Shown: positions 45,565 through 54,892, numbered from the stretch's first letter. The stretch: 64,000 bases of DNA from an uncultured Eubacteriales bacterium (GCA_949292905.1 CASFAV010000004.1:124001-188000); one strand, 5' to 3'. Notes: generated by a model from the sequence alone, not told the origin. Made by a program: numbers and translations.

Positions 45565-46301
45565 GCCGCGTTTTTTTATATAAAAGGGAGAAAGGCGGAG
45601 AAATTCACAAAAACTTCACTCTGCGCCCAATGAGTTGTGGTCGAAAGCCGCCGAAACCGCAATATTCTGCGGTGTTTCGCGCGCATACTCGCGAAGCAAG
45701 GTCTTAGGTGAATTTTTTGTGAACGCGCCGCGCGGGCGCAATTATTTACAATTATTTTTCCGCAAGGCGCTTTCGCGAGGAAAAAACACCTTCGCGAGCG
45801 CCTTTCCGCAAGAGGACGAGCCCTAGAAAAAACGGAACCGATAAACGGGAACGGAACTGTTCGCGTAATATTCGAAACGAAACGACGAGCGACGCGCGCG
45901 GCGTGCACTGCGGGCAGGCGCCGCGCGAGCGTAACGCTGCGGAAGCGCCCTCTCGCGTGACCTTCTCTCACCGCCTTCCGTAAGACCTCCGCAAGATGAT
46001 GAGCGCACGTCTCGGGCGCATTCGGTCAAATCCGATAACGCGATTTAAGGTATCCGTATATGCCGATACGGATTCATAAACTCTCAGTTTGTCTTGCACC
46101 GCGAATATATTACAGCCGCTCTTGCGCGCGAGTCAAGACGCCGTCAAAGGCTACGATCTCGCACGCCGCGACTGCCTTGCGACAGCGACCGCAGGACGTT
46201 CTTCCGACAAACCTCCGCGCTCTTCTCCGCTCGCGACAGCGTTTTGCGAGCTTCGCTAATACAAAAAGGCGACAGCGTACCGCCGAGTTTCGACGAGACA
46301 T
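45565..46301. other. 737-bp region without a recognisable gene
   Basis: The stretch lies between the giant gene's promoter and the terminator of the ROK operon. It is CG-rich. Short open frames here encode Arg-rich, composition-driven peptides without family resemblance or good SD sequences, so I do not call genes. It contains several inverted repeats: 45764-45804 (AAGGCGC..GCGCCTT with further pairing inside), 45656-45673 (ACCGCA..TGCGGT), and 46052-46073 (ATCCGTAT..ATACGGAT). I found no match by eye to conserved cores of RNase P RNA, tmRNA, SRP RNA, 6S RNA or tRNA. A minus-strand promoter at its right side suggests it is transcribed. Confidence 0.5.
46107..46136 (-). promoter_or_regulatory. 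Orphan sigma-A-like promoter reading into the unexplained region
   Basis: Minus strand TTGACT (46136-46131), 18-bp spacer, TAATAT (46112-46107). It lies after the terminator of the ROK operon and about 540 bases upstream of the giant gene's own promoter. It would produce either a non-coding RNA or a long alternative leader for the giant gene. Confidence 0.55.
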
Positions 46302-46333
46302 AAAAAAACCGTCGCCGATCGAACGACGACGGT
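46302..46333 (-). terminator. Terminator of the transglutaminase-mutarotase-ROK operon
   Basis: On the minus strand ACCGTCG (46333-46327) pairs with CGACGGT (46314-46308) and is followed by seven T (complement of 46308-46302). It begins 17 bases after the ROK stop codon. Confidence 0.8.
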
Positions 46334-46350
46334 CGCGTATCCGTAAAGCC

Positions 46351-47688
46351 TCAGAGCTGAGTGGCGGTATAGCTCTGTCCGAGCCTTCTGGACATCTCGT
46401 CCGGCAGTTCGACGGCTATGTCGGAGCCGAGCTCCGCAAGCAAAGCGCGCGCCCTTGCGATAAGCACGTCGCCGCCCCTTCCGGAAGCCACTCTGCCGAG
46501 CACGATGGCGGTGTCGAAGTCATAGAAATTTCTAAACCACATCAGCGTGTACGCCGCATAGTCGCCGAGACGGGTGAATATCGCCATCGCCCTCTCGTCG
46601 CCCGCTTCGGCGAGCTTCTGCACTTCCTTGAGCTTCTCCGCGGGGCTAGCGTCGGGGGTGAGCTCGATACCCGCTTCGGGCGCGAGTCTTATCACGGCAT
46701 CCTGCGAATGATAGTTGCCGCCTACGCCTATGTCGCCGCTCCACTCGTCCGCCTGTGCGTCGGGATCGGCGTCTACCGGCGCGAACGCGAGTTCGTTGAG
46801 ATAGCCCCTTATGCGCATGTCGCCGTCCACGAAGCCGCCCGCAAGGCTGGTACCCATCGCTATGCCGAGCACTTTGCCCTTCCCGAGTCCGAACGCTCCC
46901 GCGAGCGCCGCGACGTCGCCGTCGTTGGCGACCTTCACGGGACAGCCGTATTTCTTCGAGAGGTTCTTATAGATCGGGAATACCTTTTCGCGGTAGATCT
47001 CCTGCGGCACCTTGCGGAACAACGACGCCACGCGCACCTCGCCGTCGACCACTATCCCCGCGGTGGATACGCCTATAGCCTCCGCTTCTCCGCCGAGCGC
47101 CGCCAACGCGTTGTCGATGCTGTCCTCTATACCCTTGCGATGATATTCGGGGTCAGATTGTAGCTTGGGATACCAAATCGTCTCTTTTTCATAAACTACT
47201 TTGCCGTCAATACACGCGGTGACCTTTCTGTCGGAGCCGCCCGCGTCGAAGCCTATGCGCTTACCCGAAGCGATCGGCGAGGAACGCTCCGCGCGTATAC
47301 CCGCGGGCGGAAGGTCCTCGGCTTTTTCCGCTCTCACGAACTCCGTGCGGGTGAGATAGACCTGCTCCATGAAGTCGACGTCGAACTTACGCGCTCCTTT
47401 ATCCGAATAGCACTCGCGCAATTCGTCGACGAGCGTTTCGTCGGCGCCCCATATATAGAATTTATAACCGCCGTACGCCCACAGCATGAATTTGACGATA
47501 CGCTCGGCGTAACGGAAATTCTCGCGCTCGTGTCCTTCGTCATACAGCACCGTGGCGTAATGCTCCACTTCGCCCTCGCCGCGCTCGAGCGCTATGATCA
47601 CGGGACGAGCGCCCGCGCGTTCGGCTCCCTCGCGGAACTCTTTGGCGTACAGATACATGGGATAATATTTTTCGTTGAGCGTTTTCAT
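46351..47688 (-). CDS. ROK-family sugar kinase-like protein
   Basis: The 445-residue protein has an ASKHA/ROK core in its last 300 residues: phosphate-1 loop GKRIGFDAGGSDRKV, the VKVANDGDVAALAGAFG segment holding the likely catalytic Asp, and phosphate-2 loop GIAMGTSLAGGFV. ROK proteins phosphorylate sugars such as glucose or N-acetylmannosamine, or act as repressors. No helix-turn-helix is visible and the zinc motif CxCGxxGCxE of classic ROK kinases is absent, so it is neither a typical NagC-type repressor nor a typical glucokinase. About 130 residues at the N-terminus form a separate domain I do not recognise. ATG 47688 was chosen because GGAGG lies six bases upstream and it forms an ATGA overlap with the preceding gene. 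Last gene of its operon. Confidence 0.75.
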   Translation of the reverse strand: MKTLNEKYYPMYLYAKEFREGAERAGARPVIIALERGEGEVEHYATVLYDEGHERENFRYAERIVKFMLWAYGGYKFYIWGADETLVDELRECYSDKGARKFDVDFMEQVYLTRTEFVRAEKAEDLPPAGIRAERSSPIASGKRIGFDAGGSDRKVTACIDGKVVYEKETIWYPKLQSDPEYHRKGIEDSIDNALAALGGEAEAIGVSTAGIVVDGEVRVASLFRKVPQEIYREKVFPIYKNLSKKYGCPVKVANDGDVAALAGAFGLGKGKVLGIAMGTSLAGGFVDGDMRIRGYLNELAFAPVDADPDAQADEWSGDIGVGGNYHSQDAVIRLAPEAGIELTPDASPAEKLKEVQKLAEAGDERAMAIFTRLGDYAAYTLMWFRNFYDFDTAIVLGRVASGRGGDVLIARARALLAELGSDIAVELPDEMSRRLGQSYTATQL

Positions 47689-48524
47689 TCTATCCTCCAT
47701 TTCTCCGTATGCGTTATCTTTCCTCCCGGCGCGATCTCCTCTATAGGCGAAAGCGTCTCCACTTCGTGTATGAGCTCGCTCGTATACGTTTCGAGATTGC
47801 TCGCGAAATCGGGATATACGCCTTCGCGCGCGTCGCATTCCTTCGTGAATACCGTGCCGTTATATTCATACACTGCTTTGATCCCCTTGAGCATCGTGCC
47901 CACTTTGAAAGGGCCCGCGGCGTCGGGGGTGCTCGTAAGCACGAACTTATCGTTGTACAGCTTGAAACGGCTGTCGTTCACGTCGTTGTAATGCCAGTGA
48001 ACTATGTTCCTGTTCGCAAGATAGCCGGTGTTCTCCGTGGAAAGAGGAACGGTGAGCTTGCCGCCGCATTTGAGCACCGTGAGCGCCCATATACAGAGTT
48101 TCTGAGCTTCAGACGAAGTATTGACGAAGCTCATCTCCACTTCGACGCCGTTCTTGCCGTCGAATCTGAGCTCCAAACGGGGACGAACGTTCTTGACCTT
48201 CCATTCCGCAGGCTCGAATATCGCGCCGTTGTCGGTCATCACGTAGTCCACACGGGTGCAGTCGGGATAATACGTGGACTCTTCCTCGGGCGACAGCCAC
48301 ATGCGGTGTCCGCCGTAAATATGCCACGTCTTACCTTCGCCGTATATGGCGGAAACGTCTTTGTTGACCTGATCGAGTTTGTCCTCGAAGGCGATGTTCT
48401 CGCCCTTTTTGCCGGCGATCTTGATGATGCGCGGCCCCACGTCGAGAGTGACTCCCAGACATACGCTGCCGCTCGTTATCTCCAGCATCCTGCCGAGAAA
48501 ACATCTGCTTACTTTACATTCCAT
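47685..48524 (-). CDS. Galactose-mutarotase-like (aldose epimerase-related) protein
   Basis: A 279-residue protein without signal peptide. It starts MECKVSRCFLGRMLEITSGS and contains DVGPRIIKIAGKKGENIAFED, YGGHRMWLSPEEE and long antiparallel strands, the outline of a beta-sandwich of the aldose 1-epimerase/mutarotase superfamily. Enzymes of that fold interconvert sugar anomers, using His and Glu residues that I cannot place with certainty here. The start has GGGAG eight bases upstream; a longer upstream frame lacks support. It begins 35 bases after the transglutaminase-like gene and its stop overlaps the ROK start by four bases, so it probably works with the kinase on a sugar. The substrate is unknown. 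Confidence 0.6.
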   Translation of the reverse strand: MECKVSRCFLGRMLEITSGSVCLGVTLDVGPRIIKIAGKKGENIAFEDKLDQVNKDVSAIYGEGKTWHIYGGHRMWLSPEEESTYYPDCTRVDYVMTDNGAIFEPAEWKVKNVRPRLELRFDGKNGVEVEMSFVNTSSEAQKLCIWALTVLKCGGKLTVPLSTENTGYLANRNIVHWHYNDVNDSRFKLYNDKFVLTSTPDAAGPFKVGTMLKGIKAVYEYNGTVFTKECDAREGVYPDFASNLETYTSELIHEVETLSPIEEIAPGGKITHTEKWRIE

Positions 48525-48559
48525 GATCTTTGCTCCCGAATAATTGAAATCGGCGGCAG

Positions 48560-51526
48560 TCACTTCGACAGATTGACGAAGAGAATACCGTCGCCGTTGT
48601 ATAATCTTACGGAATATCCCGCCGCTAGTTCTGCGACTATCAGGTTCTTGATAACGTCGTAACCGGTAAGCTCGCCTTCTTCGCGCTCGGAGTACTTCTC
48701 GTTGAGGTACTCGTCGTCGATAGCGAGTTCGATCCATATATCCGTATCTTCGGATACATATTGCGTCAGATATTCGTTCACTATGTATTCGAGCTCGGCG
48801 TCGGAATCCACCATGGTGTCGTACCCGGGCGCTATCTCGAAGGAGTATGCGTATCCCGGATCGGCGCCGCCCGCTATGTCGTATTCGCCGTACGTGACGC
48901 GGTTACGCGCCGCCTCGTCGGCGCTTATAAGATAATTCCCGTAAGAAATTATTTCGTATACCGTATCGCCGCTCTCCGACGACAGGCTGAGCCTGTAGTT
49001 GCTCCACGTCGTATCCACGACGTAATATTTACCTTCGACGAGCACGGCGTTCCAAGCGTGCCCCACGCCGCCGTAACGCTCCGTTCCGCATATCCTGTAA
49101 GCCGAGATACCTTCCATGCCGCACATCAGGACGAACGCCTTGGAAAGTCCGTCGCACACCGCGACGCCGTCGTAGAACACCCCTTCGAGGTAGAAGGAAT
49201 TATAGCTGTTGGGATCCGCGGGATCGTCCGCGACTATCGCGTAATCGTAGGTCACGTTCGCGCTCAGCCAATCGTATATCGCCGTTATTTTCTCGAGATC
49301 GCCGAAGTCGTCCGAATTTATTTTCCTGAGAACGATCTTTGCGCGCTCGTATATGTCTTCCGCGACGCTTCCCGCGACGGGAACGGGTCGCTTGCCGTAC
49401 GCCACGGCGAGATAAAGCTGGTTGCTCGTGGTCACCGTCACGGTCTCCGCGACCGAGTCTATGGGTAACGGCGCTCCGTCCGCTCTGCCTTCTTCCGCAT
49501 AATGCGTGACCGTGGGCGCCTCAGTGACTCCGCTCGCCACGCCGTACGCCTTATCCGGGGCGCCTTCCGTTTCGAATTTGATCGTCAGACGGTTGATGCC
49601 TCCGATATTGCAGTCGCCTATCGAATACACTACCCTTACCGATTCGACGTAAGCGCGCACTGCCGAAACAAACAGTCTGTACATGTTTATCTGCGCTTCG
49701 GTGCCGACGTATTCTTTGTCATCGTCGCTCAACGGGTATGCGCCTTCGGGAAGATCGTCGTATTCGAAAGGTATATACAGCGCAAGCGCATACTGCCCTT
49801 GCGCGTCGGCAAGCTCCGCGGGACGGAATACCGCCAGATAATTGATGAGGTCCCCCAATTCGCGCATATTCGAGATATAAGCGTTATGCCCGCCCGCATA
49901 TTCTTCGAGATAGGGGTAAGCTCCGGGACGAACGGTCCCCGCGCTATAAGCGGTCCAGTCCGTCCAGGCGTTGTATTTGTCGCTCTTCACGCGCACGGAG
50001 AAGTCTTTGTCGAGCGAAGCCGCCGAAAGCGGCAGATACACGCTGTTCGAGCCGAAATATCCTCTGTGCGATTCGCTCGTCATCGTGGTGACCTTACCTT
50101 CGCATTCCACCTCCACCGTGTATCCCGTAGTATAAGGCAACGGATACCATTTCACGAGCGGATACGCCGTGCCGTCGACGCGTGTGCCTTCCACGTATAC
50201 GCCGTTGACGTCGTTGCCTTCGGGACGTTCGTCGACCGCTATCGTCACGGTTTCGCTGAATACGCCGGAAGCCACGCCTTTTACGACCGCTTCGGCGCTT
50301 ATCTCATACGTTCCGACTCTGTCGAAAATATAGCTGAGATCGGGTACGAGCACGGTGTTGCCGTCCTGCACCGCGGGCGAGCGGTTAAGCACGACGGTTT
50401 CCGCGACGCCCTCCGGAGAAGTGTATTTTATCGTCCAGATATAGCTTTCGGGCGGATATACGCGCTCCTGATAAGTCAAAAGAAGATTCACGCTGTCGTC
50501 GACGACGAATTCCTCGTAACCGTTGAGCACGTCTATCGTCAACGCGGTCAGCGGACTGTACACGGTGATCGTCTCCGACACGAGTTCCTGACGTTGAGTG
50601 CTGTTGTCGAGCACCGCGCGGATATGATACTCGCCCACGGGAAGCGCGGACGGATCGTAATTGAGGACTTTGTTGTCCTTCACGCCCACGCCGTCTATCG
50701 GAGTGGTATTTACGAACCATTGCACCGACGGCGACGGATCGCAGGTGTCGTCCAGCTGACTCAACACGAAGCCTATCGTTTCGGTCTGACCGTAGATCTG
50801 CTTGAGCGTGGAACGGTCCGTGGTAAGGTCGAGACGGTAATTGAGAGTGGAATATCTCACGTCTACCGTTACGTGAGCCTCTACCTGAGTATCGAAAGCA
50901 CCCTGCCTGGGAGTGGTCACCCAGATGGCGACTTTGCCTATACCGACGGGACGGACGAATCCGTTCGTGTCGACGGTCGCTATCGATTCGTCCTGCGAAG
51001 TATAGATGACGTTCCTTCCGGTGATAGCGTGCGCGGGATAAAATACGGGATTGAGCTGTACGCCTTCCTCCTGCAATTCGACCACCACCGTGGGCTCGGC
51101 GAAAGTGATGCGTTCTACGGCAACGGTTTCTATGGTGACCGTGACGTCGAGCGTGACCGAAGGAGTCGCCGCGCTGATTATGCGCACGATAATGTCAATA
51201 TTATTGCCTTCCTCGTCCGTTTTAAGTACGCCTTTGGCTTGCAGCACGCCGTTTTCGTCGACGCTCAGGTACTTCTTGTCGCTCGTGTCCGCCAATTTGT
51301 AATAGACCTTCTGACTGGCGGTCGCGATCGGATAAACTATCGGAGTAAGCTTATAGGTGCTCGGATCGCCGGTAGGCGAAAGATATACGTGGGTATCGTC
51401 AACCTGGATACGTTCCGCGGCGTCGGCGCCGCCGGCGTCATTGCTGCACCCCGCAAGCGCTACGACGGCGGCAAGCGCGGCGAAAAGCATTACGATCAAA
51501 ATCAATCTTTCGAATTTTTTGCTCAT
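48560..51526 (-). CDS. Transglutaminase-like lipoprotein with Ig-like domains
   Basis: A 988-residue lipoprotein: hydrophobic residues 8-24 and lipobox LAGC with Cys27. Residues ~35-240 carry two Big_2-like domains (SVDENGVLQAKG, SIATVDTNGFVRPVGIG). The middle holds further Ig- or fibronectin-like domains (WYPLPYTTGYTVEVE). Residues ~760-850 form a transglutaminase-like core with catalytic Cys791 (AVCDGLSKAF), His823 (GHAWN) and Asp838 (VVDTTWS). In bacteria such domains are usually proteases or peptide cross-linkers at the cell surface. ATG 51526 was chosen because it begins the signal peptide and has GGAG upstream; the frame before it overlaps the promoter region and is Arg-rich. First gene of the operon with the mutarotase-like and ROK genes. 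Confidence 0.87.
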   Translation of the reverse strand: MSKKFERLILIVMLFAALAAVVALAGCSNDAGGADAAERIQVDDTHVYLSPTGDPSTYKLTPIVYPIATASQKVYYKLADTSDKKYLSVDENGVLQAKGVLKTDEEGNNIDIIVRIISAATPSVTLDVTVTIETVAVERITFAEPTVVVELQEEGVQLNPVFYPAHAITGRNVIYTSQDESIATVDTNGFVRPVGIGKVAIWVTTPRQGAFDTQVEAHVTVDVRYSTLNYRLDLTTDRSTLKQIYGQTETIGFVLSQLDDTCDPSPSVQWFVNTTPIDGVGVKDNKVLNYDPSALPVGEYHIRAVLDNSTQRQELVSETITVYSPLTALTIDVLNGYEEFVVDDSVNLLLTYQERVYPPESYIWTIKYTSPEGVAETVVLNRSPAVQDGNTVLVPDLSYIFDRVGTYEISAEAVVKGVASGVFSETVTIAVDERPEGNDVNGVYVEGTRVDGTAYPLVKWYPLPYTTGYTVEVECEGKVTTMTSESHRGYFGSNSVYLPLSAASLDKDFSVRVKSDKYNAWTDWTAYSAGTVRPGAYPYLEEYAGGHNAYISNMRELGDLINYLAVFRPAELADAQGQYALALYIPFEYDDLPEGAYPLSDDDKEYVGTEAQINMYRLFVSAVRAYVESVRVVYSIGDCNIGGINRLTIKFETEGAPDKAYGVASGVTEAPTVTHYAEEGRADGAPLPIDSVAETVTVTTSNQLYLAVAYGKRPVPVAGSVAEDIYERAKIVLRKINSDDFGDLEKITAIYDWLSANVTYDYAIVADDPADPNSYNSFYLEGVFYDGVAVCDGLSKAFVLMCGMEGISAYRICGTERYGGVGHAWNAVLVEGKYYVVDTTWSNYRLSLSSESGDTVYEIISYGNYLISADEAARNRVTYGEYDIAGGADPGYAYSFEIAPGYDTMVDSDAELEYIVNEYLTQYVSEDTDIWIELAIDDEYLNEKYSEREEGELTGYDVIKNLIVAELAAGYSVRLYNGDGILFVNLSK

Positions 51527-51617
51527 ACGGCTCCGTATCCGGTAAGTTACTTGCGCGCGCGGCGCTTCGAAACGCGCCTTGCGCGCCTCGCGTGCCCACA
51601 CACGCATACATATATAA

Positions 51618-51646
51618 ATATTACATCAATCCGCGCGCCCTGTCAA
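51618..51646 (-). promoter_or_regulatory. Sigma-A promoter of the transglutaminase operon
   Basis: Minus strand TTGACA (51646-51641), 17-bp spacer, TAATAT (51623-51618), leaving a leader of about 85 bases. It is divergent from the mrnC promoter in the same 255-bp gap. Confidence 0.85.
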
Positions 51647-51728
51647 TACCCGCCCGCACAAGTAAAAATACAATTTTATCCTTCCGCCTCGCCGATTTAC
51701 GCAAAATGCCGTATTTTCGGCTAAATCG

Positions 51729-51757
51729 TTGTCCTTCTCCGCAGAATATGGTATAAT
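51729..51757 (+). promoter_or_regulatory. Sigma-A promoter of the mrnC-rlmB-sigH-ychF unit
   Basis: TTGTCC (51729-51734), 17-bp spacer, TATAAT (51752-51757), about 24 bases before the mrnC start. Confidence 0.75.
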
Positions 51758-51781
51758 GATCAAAACGGAAGAAACTCGACC

Positions 51782-52207
51782 ATGAAAGAATTTATGCCGC
51801 AATTCACAACCCCGTACAGCCGCGAAGAAGCGCGTCGCATCGACGCGGGGGTACTGGCATTCGTAGGCGACGCCGTGCAGACGCTATACGTGCGCACCAG
51901 GCTCGCGGCGGCGCTCGACGTTAAAAGCGGAGCGCTGCACCGTTACGCGGCGCGCGAGGTCAACGCGACGGCGCAGGCTTCGGCGTTGAAGCGCATCGAA
52001 GGCTTGCTCACGGAAGAGGAACTTACCGTATATAAGCGCTCTCGCAACACCCACAAGGAAACGGTCGCCAAGCATGCGGACGTAGTGGATTACAAGATAG
52101 CCTCGGGCTTCGAAGGGCTCATCGGATATCTCTATCTTATCGGCGACGCGCAACGCTTGAGTGAGCTTATTCAGATCGCATACGACAGTAATATCGGGAA
52201 ACCGTAA
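51782..52207 (+). CDS. mrnC: Mini-ribonuclease III (MrnC)
   Basis: MrnC is an RNase III-like enzyme lacking the dsRNA-binding domain; in Bacillus it matures 23S rRNA ends. The 141-residue protein has the family signature: AFVGDAVQTLYVR with catalytic Asp30, the LHRYAAREVNATAQA helix, LTEEELTVYKRSRNTHKETVAKHADVVDYK-type segment (positions ~80-108) and GFEGLIGYLYLIGD with the second acidic site. GGAAG lies ten bases upstream of the ATG. It is followed 57 bases later by rlmB, the order also found in B. subtilis. Confidence 0.95.
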   Translation: MKEFMPQFTTPYSREEARRIDAGVLAFVGDAVQTLYVRTRLAAALDVKSGALHRYAAREVNATAQASALKRIEGLLTEEELTVYKRSRNTHKETVAKHADVVDYKIASGFEGLIGYLYLIGDAQRLSELIQIAYDSNIGKP

Positions 52208-52264
52208 TTATGTATTCGGTATCCGTAACATACAAAACGTAAAAACATTCAAGGAGTTACGAAA

Positions 52265-52999
52265 ATGTTGGCAGAAGGGATCAACGCCGTGACCGAAGCT
52301 CTCGAGGGAGGGGTCACGATAGAGAAGATCTGCATGCTGAAAGGCTCCGCGTCGGGGCGTGCGGGAGCTATCTTCGCCAAAGCGCGCTCGGCGGGGATCA
52401 AGGTGGTATTCGTAGAGAAAGAGTACCTCGACAAGCTCAGCGAGACCCATCGCCATCAGGGCGTTATAGCGGTGGTGACGGACTACGTGTATTACGATCT
52501 CGAGGAAACGCTCGCCGAAGCGCGCGGCGAAGGGAAGCCTTTGTTTTTCGCGTTGCTGGACGGTATCGAAGACCCGCACAATTTAGGCGCGGTCATACGT
52601 GTGGCGGAATGTGCGGGCGTGACCGCGGTGGTGATCCCCAGGCACCGCAGCGTAGGCGTGACCGACACCGTCATACGGGTGAGCGCGGGCGCGACCGCCC
52701 ACGTCAAAATATGTAAGGTGACCAATCTCAACGACGCGATAAGGTATCTGCGCGACGAAGGCGTATTCGTATACGCGGCGGACATGGACGGCGACAGCGT
52801 GTATTCGACGGATCTTACCGGCGACATAGCCGTCGTAGTCGGAGGCGAAGGAGGCGGCGTGCGCCCGCTCACGCGAAAGCTGTGCGACGGCGCGATCTCT
52901 TTGCCGCAGTTCGGCAAGGTCAACTCGTTGAACGCTTCCGTCGCGTGCGGGATATTGCTGTACGAAGCGGTCAGACAACGCATCCGAAGCGGTAAATGA
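52265..52999 (+). CDS. rlmB: 23S rRNA (guanosine-2'-O-)-methyltransferase RlmB-like
   Basis: A SPOUT/TrmH-family methyltransferase of 244 residues, the expected size. It has an N-terminal substrate-binding domain beginning LAEGINAVTEAL, then the SPOUT motifs: motif 1 LDGIEDPHNLGAVIRVAE, motif 2 VVGGEGGGVRPL and motif 3 LPQFGKVNSLNASVACGILLYE. RlmB modifies G2251 in E. coli 23S rRNA; paralogues with other sites exist, so the exact target is inferred. AAGGAG stands eight bases before the ATG. The neighbouring mrnC also acts on 23S rRNA. Confidence 0.9.
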   Translation: MLAEGINAVTEALEGGVTIEKICMLKGSASGRAGAIFAKARSAGIKVVFVEKEYLDKLSETHRHQGVIAVVTDYVYYDLEETLAEARGEGKPLFFALLDGIEDPHNLGAVIRVAECAGVTAVVIPRHRSVGVTDTVIRVSAGATAHVKICKVTNLNDAIRYLRDEGVFVYAADMDGDSVYSTDLTGDIAVVVGGEGGGVRPLTRKLCDGAISLPQFGKVNSLNASVACGILLYEAVRQRIRSGK

Positions 53000-53036
53000 T
53001 ATAAAGTATAAGTCGCCCTGCGCGACAATTCGGAAT

Positions 53037-53639
53037 ATGAACGCGAAACACCCTCCGTCTTCTGACGAAAATCTGCTCATAACGCTTGCCCAGCGGGGCG
53101 ATCCGTCGGCGTACGACGCTCTCTGCGCGCGCTACAAAGCTTTCATCTGCAAGATAGCCCGTTCCTATTTCATCGCGGAAGGCGGCGACACAAACGATCT
53201 CATACAGGAAGGCACCATCGGCTTTTGCAAAGCCGTTGCCGATTACCGCGCCGAGAAGAACGCTTCTTTCCCCGCTTACGCCGCTCTGTGCATACACAAC
53301 CGCATAAAAGACGCTCTGAGGAGCGCCCTGCGCGCCGGAAATTCGGGCGCGCCCGCTCTGTCCATCACGGACGACGCCGGCGAAGAGCGCATAGCGAACG
53401 TCATAGGCTACGCTGACGACCCGGTGACGAGCTACATACGCGGCGAAAACAACGAGGCGTTCTTCAGAAAAGCGGAAAAAGCGCTTTCCGCAAGGCAGTT
53501 CGCGGTGCTCAGGCTCTATCTCGACGGCTTCTCCTATGCGGAGATCGCCGAAAAGCTCGCCCTCGACATGAAAGCGGTGGACAACGCGCTGAGCGCGGCG
53601 AAAAGCAAACTCAAAAAATTATATAAAGCCGACGCATGA
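53037..53639 (+). CDS. sigH: RNA polymerase sigma factor SigH-like (Spo0H)
   Basis: A 200-residue sigma-70-family protein with region 2 (QRGDPSAYDALCARYKAFI, then DLIQEGTIGFCKAVADY) and region 4 (LSARQFAVLRLYLDGFSYAEIAEKL). The residues SFPAYAALCIHNRIKDAL match the SigH-type region 2.4 (SFKAFAELCITRQI in B. subtilis), and sigH follows the rlmB neighbourhood in Bacillus too. SigH drives early sporulation and stationary-phase genes, consistent with spoIIE elsewhere in the window. The yacP gene, normally between rlmB and sigH in Bacillus, is missing here. No strong SD precedes the ATG. It could also be another sigma of the same subfamily. Confidence 0.85.
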   Translation: MNAKHPPSSDENLLITLAQRGDPSAYDALCARYKAFICKIARSYFIAEGGDTNDLIQEGTIGFCKAVADYRAEKNASFPAYAALCIHNRIKDALRSALRAGNSGAPALSITDDAGEERIANVIGYADDPVTSYIRGENNEAFFRKAEKALSARQFAVLRLYLDGFSYAEIAEKLALDMKAVDNALSAAKSKLKKLYKADA

Positions 53640-53663
53640 CGCGGTCACGGCAAAGGACGTTAT

Positions 53664-54746
53664 ATGAAACTCGGTATCGTAGGTCTGCCCAACGTGGGCA
53701 AAAGCACTCTGTTCAACGCGCTGACTTCGGCGGGCGCGGACGTAGCCAACTACCCGTTCTGCACGATAGAGCCCAACGTGGGCGTGGTGCAGGTGCCCGA
53801 CGAAAGACTGCCTAAACTCGCCGCGCTGTACAACTGCAAAAAGATAGTCTACACGACGATAGAATTCGTCGACATCGCGGGGCTCGTCAAGGGCGCGAGC
53901 CACGGCGAAGGGCTCGGCAACAAGTTCCTCTCGCACATCCGCGAGGTGGACGCCATAGTGCACGTAGTGCGCTGTTTCCGCGACGACAACATCACTCACG
54001 TGGACGGCGACGTCTCTCCGATAAGAGATATCGAAACAATAAATCTGGAGCTTATACTTGCCGATTTGGATACCCTTACGCGGAGAATGGACAAAACGCG
54101 CACCGCGATGAAAGGCGGCGACAAGAAGTACCGCGACGAACTCGAGCTACAGCAGAAAATATACGACGCGCTTGCCGACGGCAAGCCCGCGAGAAGCGTG
54201 AAGCTCACCAAAGAGGAACAGGCGTGCGTCGACTCTTACTTCCTCATCACCTCGAAAAAAGTGATATATTGCGCCAACGTATCCGAGGGCGACGCCGACA
54301 ACGATATGGTGAAGGCGGTCAAGGAATACGCCGCCGCGGAAGGCAGCGAAGTCATCGTGCTTTGCGCGCAGACCGAAGCGGAGCTCGCCGCGCTCGATCC
54401 CGAAGAAAGAGAGCTTTTCAAAGCCGAGCTCGGTATCGAAGACTCCGGTCTGGATCAGCTTGTCAAAAGCTCCTATCGTCTGCTCGGACTGATGAGCTTC
54501 CTTACCGCGGGCGAGAAAGAGACCCGCGCCTGGACAATCCCCGTGGGTACCAAGGCGCCTCAGGCGGCGGGCAAGATACACTCCGACTTCGAACGCGGCT
54601 TCATCCGCGCCGAAATAGTCGACTACGACACCCTCATAGAATGCGGCTCCTTCAACGCCGCCAAAGAGAAAGGCAAGGTCCGCAGCGAAGGCAAGGATTA
54701 CGTGCTTGCCGAAGGCGACGTGGTATTGTTCCGATTCAACGTATAA
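53664..54746 (+). CDS. ychF: Ribosome-binding ATPase YchF
   Basis: A 360-residue Obg-family P-loop protein. G1 GLPNVGKST (residues 7-15), switch/G3 [17 protein letters not shown], and NVSE in the place of the GTPase NKxD motif, the change that gives YchF preference for ATP. A helical arm follows (residues ~120-190), and a C-terminal TGS domain ends in [11 protein letters not shown]. YchF binds ribosomes and affects stress responses. The gene lies 24 bases after sigH and is followed by a terminator, so it closes the mrnC transcription unit. Confidence 0.96.
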   Translation: MKLGIVGLPNVGKSTLFNALTSAGADVANYPFCTIEPNVGVVQVPDERLPKLAALYNCKKIVYTTIEFVDIAGLVKGASHGEGLGNKFLSHIREVDAIVHVVRCFRDDNITHVDGDVSPIRDIETINLELILADLDTLTRRMDKTRTAMKGGDKKYRDELELQQKIYDALADGKPARSVKLTKEEQACVDSYFLITSKKVIYCANVSEGDADNDMVKAVKEYAAAEGSEVIVLCAQTEAELAALDPEERELFKAELGIEDSGLDQLVKSSYRLLGLMSFLTAGEKETRAWTIPVGTKAPQAAGKIHSDFERGFIRAEIVDYDTLIECGSFNAAKEKGKVRSEGKDYVLAEGDVVLFRFNV

Positions 54747-54792
54747 AAGGCGCTTTTCGGGGCTGACGGAGCCGGATATCACCGTTAAGTGC

Positions 54793-54835
54793 GCCTGCGA
54801 CGCGCGTCCGATCGGCGCGCCGCAGGCAATTTTTT
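54793..54835 (+). terminator. Terminator after ychF
   Basis: GCCTGCG (54793-54799) pairs with CGCAGGC (54821-54827), with further GC pairing inside the loop, followed by AA and six T (54830-54835). Confidence 0.85.
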
Positions 54836-54863
54836 CCGCAGGCGATAATTTTATATTTAGCAC

Positions 54864-54892
54864 TTGAAATTTACACGCGCCCGATATATAAT
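54864..54892 (+). promoter_or_regulatory. Sigma-A promoter of the membrane protein-cysE-cysS unit
   Basis: TTGAAA (54864-54869), 17-bp spacer, TATAAT (54887-54892), about 50 bases before the AGGAGG SD and ATG at 54949. Confidence 0.85.

Noticed and set aside
45576..46029. Two Arg-rich minus-strand open frames (68 and 131 codons) in the region ahead of the giant gene
   Set aside because: Composition-driven peptides without SD or family resemblance. The region has structured inverted repeats and is better treated as non-coding.
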